Shown piece by piece: positions 22,230 through 30,418 of a stretch of DNA of 30,683 nucleotides (its first letter is position 1; every line of letters begins with the position of its first letter). The stretch spans positions 1 through 30,683 of the forward strand of contig CAJTSB010000030.1 in the NCBI GenBank assembly GCA_910578825.1. Direction: 5' to 3'. Below the pieces are notes generated by a model that was given only the letters and a program-made list of their open reading frames with translations, made no database searches and was not told the DNA's origin. This DNA is from an uncultured Lachnospiraceae bacterium (GTDB lineage: Bacteria; Bacillota; Clostridia; Lachnospirales; Lachnospiraceae). A program made the translations under genes and the position numbers.

Positions 22230-23075
22230 TTATAAATTTTCGACCTTATCTATGGCATCCTTCAGATAAGGATTCTCTATCTCTGAGAACTTCCCTTCAT
22301 CCACCAGTCTGGCAAACTCAGGATCTAACGGCATTTTTCCCAATACCGGAATGCCAATCTCCGCTGATACTTCCTCAATCTTACTATCCCCAAACAGCCT
22401 AATTTCCCTGCCGCAGTCCGGACATTTTAAATAACTGTAATTTTCAACGAGTCCCAGTACCGGAATGTGCATCATAGACGCCATATTGATCGCTTTCTTT
22501 ACAATTAATTGCACCAACTCCTGGGGAGAAGTCACAATCACAATTCCGTCTACCGGCAATGACTGAAATACTGTAAGCGGAACGTCCCCGGTTCCCGGAG
22601 GCATATCTACGAAGAGAAAATCCAAATCTCCCCAGTATACATCATGCCAGAATTGTGTCACCGTAGAGGCAATCACCGGCCCACGCCATATAACCGGCGC
22701 CTCCTCATCCTCCATCAAAAGGTTCAGGGACATCACCTTCGTCCCATCCGCTGTCAGAATGGGGAACAGACCCATATCATTGCCCTCCGCCGGACCGTGC
22801 ACACCATACATCTTCGGAATGGACGGTCCTGTGATATCCGCGTCCATAATTCCTGTTTCATACCCCTTCCTGCGCATTGCCGCAGCCAGAGACGCCGTCA
22901 CAAATGACTTACCTACACCGCCCTTGCCGCTGACTACTCCAATAACTTTTTTCACACTGGAAAACGGGTTCATCTCCTGTATCATGCTCTGAGACGCGCC
23001 GCTTTTACTGGGGCATCCCTCACAGCTCTCCCTTGAACATGTCCCTGCACTGCTGCAGTTAGCATTTTCAGCCAT
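22230..23075 (-). CDS. mrp: Mrp/NBP35-family Fe-S cluster carrier ATPase
   Basis: 281 residues; GGAGG lies 6 bases before the ATG at 23075. These P-loop ATPases bind a [4Fe-4S] cluster and transfer it to target proteins. The N-terminus has Cys7, Cys13, Cys18 and Cys21, as in NBP35-type members, then deviant Walker A GKGGVGKS (50-57), DADITGPSIPKMYG, VDMPPGTGD, and the conserved CPDC pair (Cys218, Cys221) that holds the bridging cluster at the dimer interface. Length and motifs are complete. It is probably a single-gene transcript. Confidence 0.95.
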   Translation of the reverse strand: MAENANCSSAGTCSRESCEGCPSKSGASQSMIQEMNPFSSVKKVIGVVSGKGGVGKSFVTASLAAAMRRKGYETGIMDADITGPSIPKMYGVHGPAEGNDMGLFPILTADGTKVMSLNLLMEDEEAPVIWRGPVIASTVTQFWHDVYWGDLDFLFVDMPPGTGDVPLTVFQSLPVDGIVIVTSPQELVQLIVKKAINMASMMHIPVLGLVENYSYLKCPDCGREIRLFGDSKIEEVSAEIGIPVLGKMPLDPEFARLVDEGKFSEIENPYLKDAIDKVENL

Positions 23076-23105
23076 AATTTTTCCTCCAGTCCCTGTCTGT
23101 CCAAA

Positions 23106-23774
23106 TTACTTTTCCAGACCAGATGCCTCTTCCAAATCAAACAATGCATATTCCAAAGCCTCAACATCATCCTGATTCGGGCTGTAAACTTTATCTTTAA
23201 GCTCTATCCTTACAGTGGTAGACGCCTCATCTTCAAACTCCGCTTTTGCAGCAGCGTCTTTAATGGCATCTTTCAACATCGTATATACCTTTTCGCTGAT
23301 TTCATCCTCAGATGGATATTCGCCACCGTTTTGCACCTGCTCGGAAAGTTCATCCGTATATGCCTGCTGATCCGCCTGAAATTTCTCCATCGCCGGCGCA
23401 AATACTTTCATTTTCTGATATTTTACCTCTACTACATAGGAATCGTCATCCTGTTTTTCCGCCTCTCCAACGGTATATTTCACGCTCTTATAAACATCCT
23501 GCAATACAGTTGTAAACTCATTTTTGAGTTCATCAGAAAGCGTTACTCCGGAAATCAGACTATTCAACTCCGTCTCAATTCCCAAATCATATAATTCCTT
23601 CGCCTGCTCTGCCGTACCAACCTTTTGATCCACGAATGCAGTAGAATCGTTTTTATATGAATTGTCCAGCAATGCCTTCATGTACCCGCTGGCATCAAAA
23701 CTACCACATCCAACTAACATTGTCACCGCCAGAACTGCTGCCAGCAGCAAACTTGTTTTCTTCATTTTCTTCAT
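23106..23774 (-). CDS. Putative lipoprotein of unknown function
   Basis: 222 residues. A lipobox MLVGCG makes Cys23 the likely lipidation site. The mature part is acidic and mostly helical, with regions such as YMKALLDNSYKNDST and AKELYDLGIETELN, and a mixed strand region (YVVEVKYQKMKVF). It resembles clostridial lipoproteins with a DUF5105-like fold, but this is only a guess. It starts 31 bases upstream of mrp-side sequence on the same strand and has a consensus promoter, so it may be cotranscribed with mrp. Confidence 0.75.
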   Translation of the reverse strand: MKKMKKTSLLLAAVLAVTMLVGCGSFDASGYMKALLDNSYKNDSTAFVDQKVGTAEQAKELYDLGIETELNSLISGVTLSDELKNEFTTVLQDVYKSVKYTVGEAEKQDDDSYVVEVKYQKMKVFAPAMEKFQADQQAYTDELSEQVQNGGEYPSEDEISEKVYTMLKDAIKDAAAKAEFEDEASTTVRIELKDKVYSPNQDDVEALEYALFDLEEASGLEK

Positions 23775-23814
23775 AATACCATACTCCTTTGTACTAAATT
23801 ATCACAACATATCT

Positions 23815-23843
23815 ATTATAAATTGGTTTGACTTTTCCGTCAA
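23815..23843 (-). promoter_or_regulatory. Promoter of the lipoprotein gene
   Basis: On the minus strand TTGACG (23838-23843), a 17-base spacer and a perfect TATAAT (23815-23820). The -35 is one arm of TTGAC...GTCAA (23828-23843), whose other arm is a TTGACT on the plus strand pointing at the CmpB-family gene. Confidence 0.8.
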
Positions 23844-23885
23844 TCATTTTTGCATAGGTTCTGCAAAATCGGGCATATTAATTCC

Positions 23886-24275
23886 ATGAAAAAGAATTTT
23901 TTACTATGTGGTCTCACCGGCTGGTGTATGGAAATTGTGTTCACCGCCCTTGATTCCTATCGAAAACGTGAATTACAACTGATAGGGCAGACATCTTTGT
24001 GGATGTTTCCTATATACGGCATGGCGTCCTTCTTAAAACCATTTTGCCACCTTTTTAAAAATTTCCCGACCGCAATACGCGCTTTTTTATACAGTATACT
24101 CATTTTTGCGGGCGAATATGTCAGCGGAAGTATCCTCAGAAAATATGACATCTGCCCCTGGGATTACAGTAAAGCGCGTACAAATATAAAGGGGGTCGTC
24201 CGGTTGGACTTTGCCCCGTTCTGGATGGTTGCAGGTCTTATTTTTGAAACTCTGCTGGTTGAAACCGACAGGTGA
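23886..24275 (+). CDS. CmpB-family (putative ABC transporter permease) membrane protein
   Basis: 129 residues from the ATG at 23886; no clear ribosome-binding site is seen, and a more distal in-frame ATG at 23850 adds 12 unlikely residues. There are about three membrane helices (near 8-25, 35-50, 68-85, and one near the C-terminus). The end carries AGEYVSGSILRKYDICPWDYSKA, then FAPFWMVAGLIFETLL, the hallmark WDYS and downstream pattern of the CmpB family. The name permease is inherited, and the function is unproven. It ends 3 bases before the opposing PH-domain gene ends. Confidence 0.75.
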   Translation: MKKNFLLCGLTGWCMEIVFTALDSYRKRELQLIGQTSLWMFPIYGMASFLKPFCHLFKNFPTAIRAFLYSILIFAGEYVSGSILRKYDICPWDYSKARTNIKGVVRLDFAPFWMVAGLIFETLLVETDR

Positions 24276-24278
24276 GCC

Positions 24279-24659
24279 TTATTCTATATCGTCGCTATCC
24301 ATAGTCCCGATATCGAGCGTATTCATCGTACGCCTCTTGCGCCTCGCCGTCTCAGACACCTCAAGGATAAACCCTTTGATTTCTTTTGCATTTTTGATGT
24401 GTGTAAGAGAAATCTGTGGGTCTGTGGTGTCCCCGGTATAACAGATAACCGTAGAAAGTCCAAATATACGCTCAAGTAAGGTGGTCGTCATTTTAACGTC
24501 CTGAACCTTATACATGTAACAATCGTCTTCTTCTGTTTTCAGAAGTCCCTTCTTAACAGTCAGAAGTTCCTCATTAATGAAATATTTTGTAAATGTCCAC
24601 GGCAATCCAAAAAATATAATTCTTTTTTTCTCCTGATACTCTCTCTTCTTGTTTTCCAT
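24279..24659 (-). CDS. Bacterial PH-domain protein
   Basis: 126 residues from the ATG at 24659, with GGAGG 9 bases upstream; the longer frame to 24866 reads through the promoter region. After a basic N-terminus the single domain reads FFGLPWTFTKYFINEELLTVKKG, then VQDVKMTTTLLERIFGLSTVICY and IKGFILEV, the pattern of bacterial PH domains (YdbS/YdbT-like). Unlike most such proteins it has no membrane helices, apart from a weakly hydrophobic stretch in the domain. The function is unknown. Its 3' end nearly touches the convergent CmpB-family gene, with no terminator between them. Confidence 0.82.
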   Translation of the reverse strand: MENKKREYQEKKRIIFFGLPWTFTKYFINEELLTVKKGLLKTEEDDCYMYKVQDVKMTTTLLERIFGLSTVICYTGDTTDPQISLTHIKNAKEIKGFILEVSETARRKRRTMNTLDIGTMDSDDIE

Positions 24660-24682
24660 TGAATATTTCCTCCTTAGGTCAT

Positions 24683-24711
24683 ATTTTACTATAATTTTTC
24701 TTACACCGCAA
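24683..24711 (-). promoter_or_regulatory. Promoter of the PH-domain gene
   Basis: On the minus strand TTGCGG (24706-24711), a 17-base spacer and TAAAAT (24683-24688). It lies back to back with the pyrB promoter. Confidence 0.65.
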
Positions 24712-24723
24712 TTCTTTTTCCTC

Positions 24724-24752
24724 TTGAAATTTACCCCTTTCTGAGATATGAT
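24724..24752 (+). promoter_or_regulatory. Promoter of pyrBI
   Basis: TTGAAA (24724-24729), a 17-base spacer and TATGAT (24747-24752). The leader would be only about 25 bases long, leaving no room for a PyrR or pyrimidine attenuator. Confidence 0.75.
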
Positions 24753-24783
24753 AATAAAAATATTAGAATGTAGGAGGCAAAAT

Positions 24784-25704
24784 ATGCAGCATCTAATGAG
24801 CCCACTGGATTTGTCCGTTGATGAACTGGACAAACTGCTCACTCTGGCAAATGATATCGAAAGCAATCCTCAGAAATATGCCCATGCGTGTGAGGGGAAA
24901 AAGCTTGCAACCTGTTTTTATGAACCCAGCACCCGGACGCGTCTGAGTTTTGAATCCGCCATGTTGAACCTGGGAGGCAGTGTTCTTGGTTTTTCCAGTG
25001 CGGACAGCAGTTCTGCCGCCAAAGGCGAGAGCGTTTCCGATACCATCCGTGTAATTTCCTGTTACGCAGATATCTGCGCCATGCGCCACCCCAAAGAGGG
25101 CGCACCGCTAGTTGCTTCCGAGAAATCCACAATTCCCGTTATCAATGCAGGCGATGGCGGACATCAGCATCCGACGCAGACCTTAACCGATTTACTTACC
25201 ATTCGTTCCCTGAAGGGACGCCTTGATAATCTCAACATCGGGCTTTGCGGCGATTTAAAATTCGGCCGTACCGTTCACTCACTCATCCATGCACTCATTC
25301 GTTACCCCAATATCAGATTTACATTGATATCACCGGAAGAACTGCGTGTCCCCAGCTATATCCGCGAGGATGTTCTGCATAAGAACAACATATCATTTCA
25401 GGAAGTAGAACGCCTGGAAGACGCCATGGCCGATTTGGACATACTATATATGACAAGAGTGCAGAAGGAACGTTTCTTCAACGAGGACGACTATGTGCGA
25501 ATGAAGGACTTCTATATTCTGAATAAGAAAAAAATGTCTCTTGCCAAAGAGGATATGATTGTCATGCACCCACTTCCCAGAGTCAATGAAATCTCTGTTG
25601 AGGTTGATGACGACCCCAGAGCAGCTTATTTCAGGCAGGCACAATATGGTGTCTATGTGCGGATGGCTCTTATTCTTACATTATTGGAGGTAGAAGTATG
25701 TTAA
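24784..25704 (+). CDS. pyrB: Aspartate carbamoyltransferase catalytic subunit
   Basis: 306 residues; GGAGG lies 6 bases before the ATG at 24784, the normal PyrB length. It makes carbamoyl aspartate from carbamoyl phosphate and aspartate, the first committed step of pyrimidine synthesis. The carbamoyl-phosphate loop STRTR is at 49-53, the second active-site loop SADSSSAAKGES near 72-83, and HPTQ is at 129-132. The C-terminal HPLPR loop of the aspartate site is present. It overlaps pyrI by 7 bases, so the two subunits are coupled in translation. Confidence 0.98.
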   Translation: MQHLMSPLDLSVDELDKLLTLANDIESNPQKYAHACEGKKLATCFYEPSTRTRLSFESAMLNLGGSVLGFSSADSSSAAKGESVSDTIRVISCYADICAMRHPKEGAPLVASEKSTIPVINAGDGGHQHPTQTLTDLLTIRSLKGRLDNLNIGLCGDLKFGRTVHSLIHALIRYPNIRFTLISPEELRVPSYIREDVLHKNNISFQEVERLEDAMADLDILYMTRVQKERFFNEDDYVRMKDFYILNKKKMSLAKEDMIVMHPLPRVNEISVEVDDDPRAAYFRQAQYGVYVRMALILTLLEVEVC

Positions 25705-26168
25705 ATGTAGGCTTAATTACAGAAGGTTTTGTGTTAGACCATATTCAGGCTGGAAGCAGTCTGTCACTATACTATGACCTCAAATTAGATGAACTGGACT
25801 GCTGTGTCGCCATTATCAAGAATGCGCGCAGCAATAAGATGGGCAAAAAAGATATTTTAAAGGTGGAATGCGATATTGATAATCTGGATTTAGATGTGCT
25901 GGGCTTTATCGACCATAACATTACGGTCAACATCATCAAGGGAGAACAGATTGTAGAGAAACGTGAACTCCATCTCCCCAAAGAAATTAAGAACGTCATG
26001 CATTGTAAAAACCCCCGCTGCATCACTTCTATTGAGCAGGAGCTGGATCAAATCTTTCTGCTGACAGACGAAGAAACAGCGACTTATCGCTGCAAATACT
26101 GCGAAGAAAAATACAAAGGACAGAAAAACCGCCTGCGCAGCCACGCACGTGGCGCTTTTGCGAAATAA
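25698..26168 (+). CDS. pyrI: Aspartate carbamoyltransferase regulatory subunit
   Basis: 156 residues from the ATG at 25698, behind GGAGG inside pyrB. It binds effector nucleotides and gives allosteric control of PyrB. The N-terminal allosteric domain carries GLITEGFVLDHIQAG and SNKMGKKDILKVE. The zinc-binding cysteines are Cys103, Cys108, Cys132 and Cys135. The extra C-terminal stretch GQKNRLRSHARGAFAK goes a little beyond many homologues. pyrBI occurs as an isolated pair here, with no other pyr genes in view. Confidence 0.97.
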   Translation: MLNVGLITEGFVLDHIQAGSSLSLYYDLKLDELDCCVAIIKNARSNKMGKKDILKVECDIDNLDLDVLGFIDHNITVNIIKGEQIVEKRELHLPKEIKNVMHCKNPRCITSIEQELDQIFLLTDEETATYRCKYCEEKYKGQKNRLRSHARGAFAK

Positions 26169-26187
26169 ATCCTTCAATTGCAACAGA

Positions 26188-26234
26188 ACTCTATCTATAA
26201 ATGCAGCTGGTCATCAGGCAACTATAGATAGAGT
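26188..26234. terminator. Hairpin between convergent pyrI and kinase genes
   Basis: ACTCTATCTATA (26188-26199) pairs perfectly with TATAGATAGAGT (26223-26234) around a 23-base loop. It lies in the 70-base gap between two stop codons, but no T-run follows on either strand. Confidence 0.5.
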
Positions 26235-26238
26235 CCCG

Positions 26239-27675
26239 TCAATTTGAAACTGTTATGCCAGGCAGCGTAAACCAGAACTCCACACCCTGCGGCAGATTCT
26301 TAACCCCGCACTTTCCATTCTGCATTGCAACTACGTTCTGTACAATGTATAAGCCAAGTCCTACATTGGAAAATGTCTTTGCATTTTTTTCCTTTGTGGT
26401 GTAAAAACCACTCCAGATCCGCTCCATATCTTCCTCTGGAATCTGTCTTCCGGTATTATAGACGCCTACCCGAATGTCGTCTTTCTGCCTCTTTAAGGTA
26501 ACCCTGATATTACCGCCAAGTGCAATATGCTCCATGGCATTCATCATATAATTATTGACGGCCTGCTCAATATATTCCTGGTCGCCATACACAAAACACT
26601 CCTCTTCCAGAAATGTTTCCATATGCAGATGTTTCTTCTTCGCCAATCCCTCATACTTCATAAGGATATATTCCATGACTTCCTTCATATCGAGTGTTTT
26701 CTGCACCATGCCTTCCATATGATGTTCCATAGCAGAGACATCCAGAAGTCCTCCTACCATACCAGAAATCTTCTCTACTTCTTCCCGAATGGATGACAGG
26801 TAATACTTTTTCTTATCTCCTTCGGCGTATTCAAGCATCTCGGACTGACTGGAAATCACAGCAAGCGGGGTTTTCAGTTCATGGGATATATTCGCCATAA
26901 ACTCCTTGTGAATTTTGTCTATTCGCTCCTGATTCATATTCTGGCGCAGCTGCTGACTCCTGCTTTCCTCAATCTGCATCTTATCGTGGCGCAGCTGTAT
27001 CGCCATGCTGTTGATATTTTCGGCAAGCCTTGCCACTTCTTCCTGTTTCTTCCCAACATCTATACGCGTATTGTAATCTCCGCCCACAATTTTATCCGTT
27101 ATATCCACAAGGCGCTCCATTGGTGCAGACAAAGTTTTGGCAAATCTCCAGATAATCAGGCTGGCAAACAAAATAATAATTGCCGCAGCAACAATAAAAA
27201 ACTGTTCGGAAATACTTGCCTCTCCTACCTTCTGAATCGTATCTTTGATTACAATGTAATAATCTATATTATTCTGGGTAATGATTCCCCGCAGTTTCGT
27301 CGTCTCCTTCAACTTGCTGTTGCGCTCCATTACCTCAGGCGTTTTCGAAAATAAATCCTGTTTCATCTTGATATTTCTATATATGAGATATTTTTTATTA
27401 TTTCTCGTTGTATAAACAGGATTCAATTCCTCATCTGCAATCGTAAAACTGAGATTCTCCCCCTCATATTCGGCAAATACCGAATGTTCCTCATCGTCCA
27501 GGTTTGCCAAATCCAAATCCTGGATATCCATATATGCCTCACGAATCTGTTTATCTTTCACCATATCATAATAATATGGGAAAAAAACTTTATAACATAA
27601 TATGCAGGAGCCTGCAATTAAAAATACAAGCAGCCAGTATGCCATAAAAATCCGAGCGCTAATTTTTCTTCTCAT
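26239..27675 (-). CDS. Sensor histidine kinase
   Basis: 478 residues. Two membrane helices (about 10-30 and 158-178) bracket an extracellular sensor domain of about 130 residues that I cannot assign. A HAMP domain follows (about 180-235), then a coiled segment and the phospho-accepting H-box ANISHELKTPL with His265. The catalytic domain has the N-box NNYMMNAMEHI (374-384), the G1 region NTGRQIP (407-413) and the G2 box GLGLYIV (439-445). The start overlaps the response-regulator stop by 17 bases. Family membership is certain; the signal is unknown. The layout resembles VanS-like kinases, but there is no resistance gene nearby. Confidence 0.96.
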   Translation of the reverse strand: MRRKISARIFMAYWLLVFLIAGSCILCYKVFFPYYYDMVKDKQIREAYMDIQDLDLANLDDEEHSVFAEYEGENLSFTIADEELNPVYTTRNNKKYLIYRNIKMKQDLFSKTPEVMERNSKLKETTKLRGIITQNNIDYYIVIKDTIQKVGEASISEQFFIVAAAIIILFASLIIWRFAKTLSAPMERLVDITDKIVGGDYNTRIDVGKKQEEVARLAENINSMAIQLRHDKMQIEESRSQQLRQNMNQERIDKIHKEFMANISHELKTPLAVISSQSEMLEYAEGDKKKYYLSSIREEVEKISGMVGGLLDVSAMEHHMEGMVQKTLDMKEVMEYILMKYEGLAKKKHLHMETFLEEECFVYGDQEYIEQAVNNYMMNAMEHIALGGNIRVTLKRQKDDIRVGVYNTGRQIPEEDMERIWSGFYTTKEKNAKTFSNVGLGLYIVQNVVAMQNGKCGVKNLPQGVEFWFTLPGITVSN

Positions 27676-28354
27676 TTCCTTCTACCTCAAAACAATATCC
27701 TACGCCATATACGGTTCGTATATAGGATGCACCGCCCAGTTTCTTGCGAAGCTGTTTTACAATCGTGTCAATCGTACGCACATCCCCTACATAATAATCT
27801 CCCCATATTGTGTCCAGAATATAATCCCGGGTAAGAACAGTTCCCTGATTTCGAATCAGAAGGTGAAGCAATTCAAATTCCTTTGGCGTCGTTTCCACAA
27901 ACACATCCCTGACATAGATTTTCTTTGCTTTTACCTCTATTCTGACGTCGCCTGCATAGAGGAAATCCTCTCCATGCCCAAAACGTTTCAATACCGCCTC
28001 AATATGTAATTTTATAATCGATAAAGAATACGGCTTGATAATATAATCATCCGCACCATAAGAAAAACCTTTAATCTGATCTTCCACTTCTTCCTTTGCC
28101 GTCAGCAGGATTACCGGTACATTGGAACACAAACGTATTTGTTTTAATACCTCATAGCCGTCCGTAAAAGGCAGCATGACATCCAACAGCACGATGTCTA
28201 TCTCCGAACGGTGCGCGTGGAATTTTTGAATGCCATCCAACCCGTCCGTAGCCTGTATTACATTATAATGGTTTATTTCAAGAAAATCTGATAAGGTTTC
28301 CAGCAGCTTGGTTTCATCTTCCACCAACAATACTGTTGCCTTGTCCATAAACAT
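27659..28354 (-). CDS. OmpR-family response regulator
   Basis: 231 residues from the ATG at 28354; an in-frame ATG at 28348 is also well placed behind AAGGG. The receiver has the acidic pair at residues 12-13, the phosphorylation site Asp58 (LLDVML), Thr85 and Lys107. The C-terminal OmpR/PhoB winged helix (about 130-225) reads PKEFELLHLLIRNQGTVLTR, then DTIVKQLRKKLG and VYGVGYCFE. It forms an operon with the histidine kinase. The target is unknown. Confidence 0.97.
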   Translation of the reverse strand: MFMDKATVLLVEDETKLLETLSDFLEINHYNVIQATDGLDGIQKFHAHRSEIDIVLLDVMLPFTDGYEVLKQIRLCSNVPVILLTAKEEVEDQIKGFSYGADDYIIKPYSLSIIKLHIEAVLKRFGHGEDFLYAGDVRIEVKAKKIYVRDVFVETTPKEFELLHLLIRNQGTVLTRDYILDTIWGDYYVGDVRTIDTIVKQLRKKLGGASYIRTVYGVGYCFEVEGNEKKN

Positions 28355-28390
28355 TCCCTTCTCTCCTGGTAATAATTTATTTTATAAAAC

Positions 28391-28400
28391 ATTCCGGAAT
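28391..28400. promoter_or_regulatory. Palindrome upstream of the response regulator
   Basis: ATTCCGGAAT is a perfect 10-base palindrome 37 bases before the start codon, in the 328-base AT-rich gap 28355-28682. It could be an operator; no convincing -35/-10 pair is seen and no gene is present in the gap. Confidence 0.25.
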
Positions 28401-28608
28401 TATTTTTCTTAACAATATGTATATTTTCCTCAATTCTCCCCAGTATACTATTTTACACAGATATTATAAATGATAATTATGATAGAAATTTGAGATTGGA
28501 AATTAAACCCTGTTTTTCCAGATATATTTTAGAATTTCTTATATATAGAAAATGCAAAATTTATCCAGATTAATGCAAAATATTCTAAATCATTTCGAAA
28601 CGGGCATC

Positions 28609-28647
28609 AAAAAGAGCAGAGTGTATATCTCTATACATACTGCTCTT
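28609..28647 (-). terminator. Rho-independent terminator after the zinc-ribbon gene
   Basis: AAGAGCAG (28612-28619) pairs with CTGCTCTT (28640-28647) with a further AT-rich stem inside, followed on the minus strand by TTTTT. It lies 36 bases after the stop codon at 28683. Confidence 0.9.
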
Positions 28648-28682
28648 AAGACGATACCTGTAACATATTACGTAAACATCGC

Positions 28683-29078
28683 TTAACTCTTCCTGATAAA
28701 TTCTGTCCTGCATTTCGGACAGGTTATGCAAATCTTTCCTTTGCCCTTCGGCACACGCACCTTCTGCTTACAGGAAGGGCATTTATAAAAGTGATAGATT
28801 TTACGCTGTTTCAAATGCTCCTTTTCGCGGTTCCACTTTACTGCCAGATGATACCGCCAGTTGAGAAACTTCTGGTTCTCCGCATACCTCTGTTCCACCT
28901 TTCTGGACATCATACGGTAATACTCGTACATCATCAGCCCTAATGCCAGAATATAAAAAATTTCCCATTTTGTAAACATGGAAATCAGCAGTAATACAAC
29001 CGACGCTCCCATCAAAAGCTGTCCAAGCTGGTCTGCTCCGTACCTCCCCATCATGAATTTCTGCATTTTCTGTCTCAT
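28683..29078 (-). CDS. Membrane protein with C-terminal zinc ribbon
   Basis: 131 residues from the ATG at 29078, behind AGGAG; the longer frame to 29171 runs toward the RNase P RNA gene. Two hydrophobic helices lie near residues 18-60, then a basic cytoplasmic stretch with many Lys and Tyr, and a C-terminal zinc ribbon: CPSC, then KVRVPKGKGKI and CPKC. This ribbon with RVPKGKGKI is common in small uncharacterised Lachnospiraceae proteins, from memory. It is likely cotranscribed or adjacent to the rnpB promoter region and ends at a strong terminator. The function is unknown. Confidence 0.75.
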   Translation of the reverse strand: MRQKMQKFMMGRYGADQLGQLLMGASVVLLLISMFTKWEIFYILALGLMMYEYYRMMSRKVEQRYAENQKFLNWRYHLAVKWNREKEHLKQRKIYHFYKCPSCKQKVRVPKGKGKICITCPKCRTEFIRKS

Positions 29079-29130
29079 ATAATCACTCCTGTCAACAATA
29101 CAGATAATTCCCCCTTCTTCCTTCCAAATG

Positions 29131-29472
29131 ATAAGCAGGGCTGTAAGCCGGGTTATGTCGTGGATAATCATCTATCTAGCCTGACTGTTGCCAGTCAGAT
29201 CATGCAACCTACCTGAAACTGGCGGGCCACGTCAACGTTTCTGTTCGGTCTTGCTTCGGATGGGGTTTACATGTGCCCTGCCTGTTACCAGACAGGCGGT
29301 AGTCTCTTACACTGCCCTTCCACCCTTACTACATTGTAGCGGTACATTTCTGTTGCACTGTCCTTGGAGTCGCCTCCACCGGCCGTTAACCGGCATCCTG
29401 CCCTGTGAAGCCCGGACTTTCCTCACCTGCGGTCTTTCGACGCTTGCAGCTGCGATTATCTACCCTGCTTAT
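29131..29472 (-). ncRNA. rnpB: RNase P RNA, bacterial type A
   Basis: The catalytic RNA that matures tRNA 5' ends. On the minus strand the universal 5' core GAGGAAAGTCCGGGCTTC is present near 29410, and the 3' core ACATAACCCGGCTTAC near 29145-29160. ATAAGCAGGG (29131-29140) pairs perfectly with CCCTGCTTAT (29463-29472), forming helix P1 and fixing both ends. The length of about 342 bases is normal. The region carries several open frames on the plus strand, which are not genes. Confidence 0.97.
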
Positions 29473-29478
29473 TTTCTT

Positions 29479-29508
29479 ATCTTAGCATAATTATCTCCAT
29501 CCCCGCAA
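29479..29508 (-). promoter_or_regulatory. Possible promoter of rnpB, inside the AraC gene end
   Basis: On the minus strand TTGCGG (29503-29508), an 18-base spacer and TAAGAT (29479-29484), just before the rnpB 5' end. The -35 lies within the last codons of the AraC-type gene. Confidence 0.5.
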
Positions 29509-30411
29509 TACCTTTGTAGAATATCTCACAAATTCCCTGTTCACGTTGGATTTAAGGCTCCAGTTTTTGGGGGATTTCCCCACAATCTTCTTAAAATTTC
29601 GTTCAAATGTAGAAACGGAAGAGTACCCCACTTTCCATGCAAGTTCATTTATTGGGTAATCTTTCTTATGGAGATAATCACATGCCTTCTGGACGCGCAC
29701 CGTATTGATATATTCCAGAGGCGAAATTTTCATACAATTGCGAAATAATTTGCGGAAATAAGGCTCGCTGATGCTGCAGCACTCCGCCAACGCCCCAATT
29801 TTAATTTCTTCCTGATAATGCGTTTCTATATAGACCAGCGCAGGACGGATTTTTTCAATATGGAGCGATTCCTTCTCATCAACCCGGGACATGTATTGAT
29901 TCAGACGCACTAACTCCTGAATCAGCACGTAGATGTAACCATTTACTGCCTCCTGATTAAACGCTTTCTTTTGCCGGTTCTCCTCCAAAATTGCACGTAC
30001 CACATTGGAAAGCCCTGGATAATCTTTGGAATCTATCAGGATCGGAAACTGTGTAATTTCCTCCAGAATTTTTGCTCCCTGATATTCCTGTCCCTGGTAA
30101 CACCGCTCCACGAATCCACAAAGGTCGAGGTACAAAAATTCCCAACTGCAGATGCTGTCCTCACTGCTGTGTATGCCATGTGCAAAATTGTTGGGAATCA
30201 GGGAAATCGTACCATCTTTATACGGCTCAGACCTTTCACCCAGAAATACCACACCTTCACCAAAGTAGCAGTAGCTGATTTCAAAAAAATTGTGAAAATG
30301 CTGTTCTCCGGTTCGATAGTTGGTAATCCATCGGTCTCCGAGAAGAGCCAGATCGTATCTGCCCATGGGCATTTCATAATAACGAAATTCTTCTGTTTTT
30401 CTGTCTGCCAT
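29491..30411 (-). CDS. AraC-family transcription regulator
   Basis: 306 residues from the ATG at 30411, 7 bases after GGAGG. The N-terminal half (about 10-130) is a cupin-like ligand domain (HFHNFFEISYCYFGEGVVFLGER, then ISLIPNNFAHGI). The C-terminal AraC DNA-binding domain has two helix-turn-helix motifs: IGALAECCSISEPYFRKLFR and INELAWKVGYSSVSTFERNFKK. Members often control sugar uptake or catabolism, but no such gene is adjacent in the window. Its ribosome-binding site is at the junction with a 70-base tandem repeat array, so copy changes could influence expression. Confidence 0.95.
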   Translation of the reverse strand: MADRKTEEFRYYEMPMGRYDLALLGDRWITNYRTGEQHFHNFFEISYCYFGEGVVFLGERSEPYKDGTISLIPNNFAHGIHSSEDSICSWEFLYLDLCGFVERCYQGQEYQGAKILEEITQFPILIDSKDYPGLSNVVRAILEENRQKKAFNQEAVNGYIYVLIQELVRLNQYMSRVDEKESLHIEKIRPALVYIETHYQEEIKIGALAECCSISEPYFRKLFRNCMKISPLEYINTVRVQKACDYLHKKDYPINELAWKVGYSSVSTFERNFKKIVGKSPKNWSLKSNVNREFVRYSTKVLRGWR

Positions 30412-30418
30412 AGGCTAT

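Noticed and set aside
24753..24783. Pyrimidine-responsive attenuator before pyrB
   Set aside because: The promoter leaves a leader of only about 25 bases without a terminator hairpin.
29188..29490. Plus-strand frame of about 100 codons
   Set aside because: It runs antisense over the RNase P RNA, whose conserved cores and P1 helix are clear.
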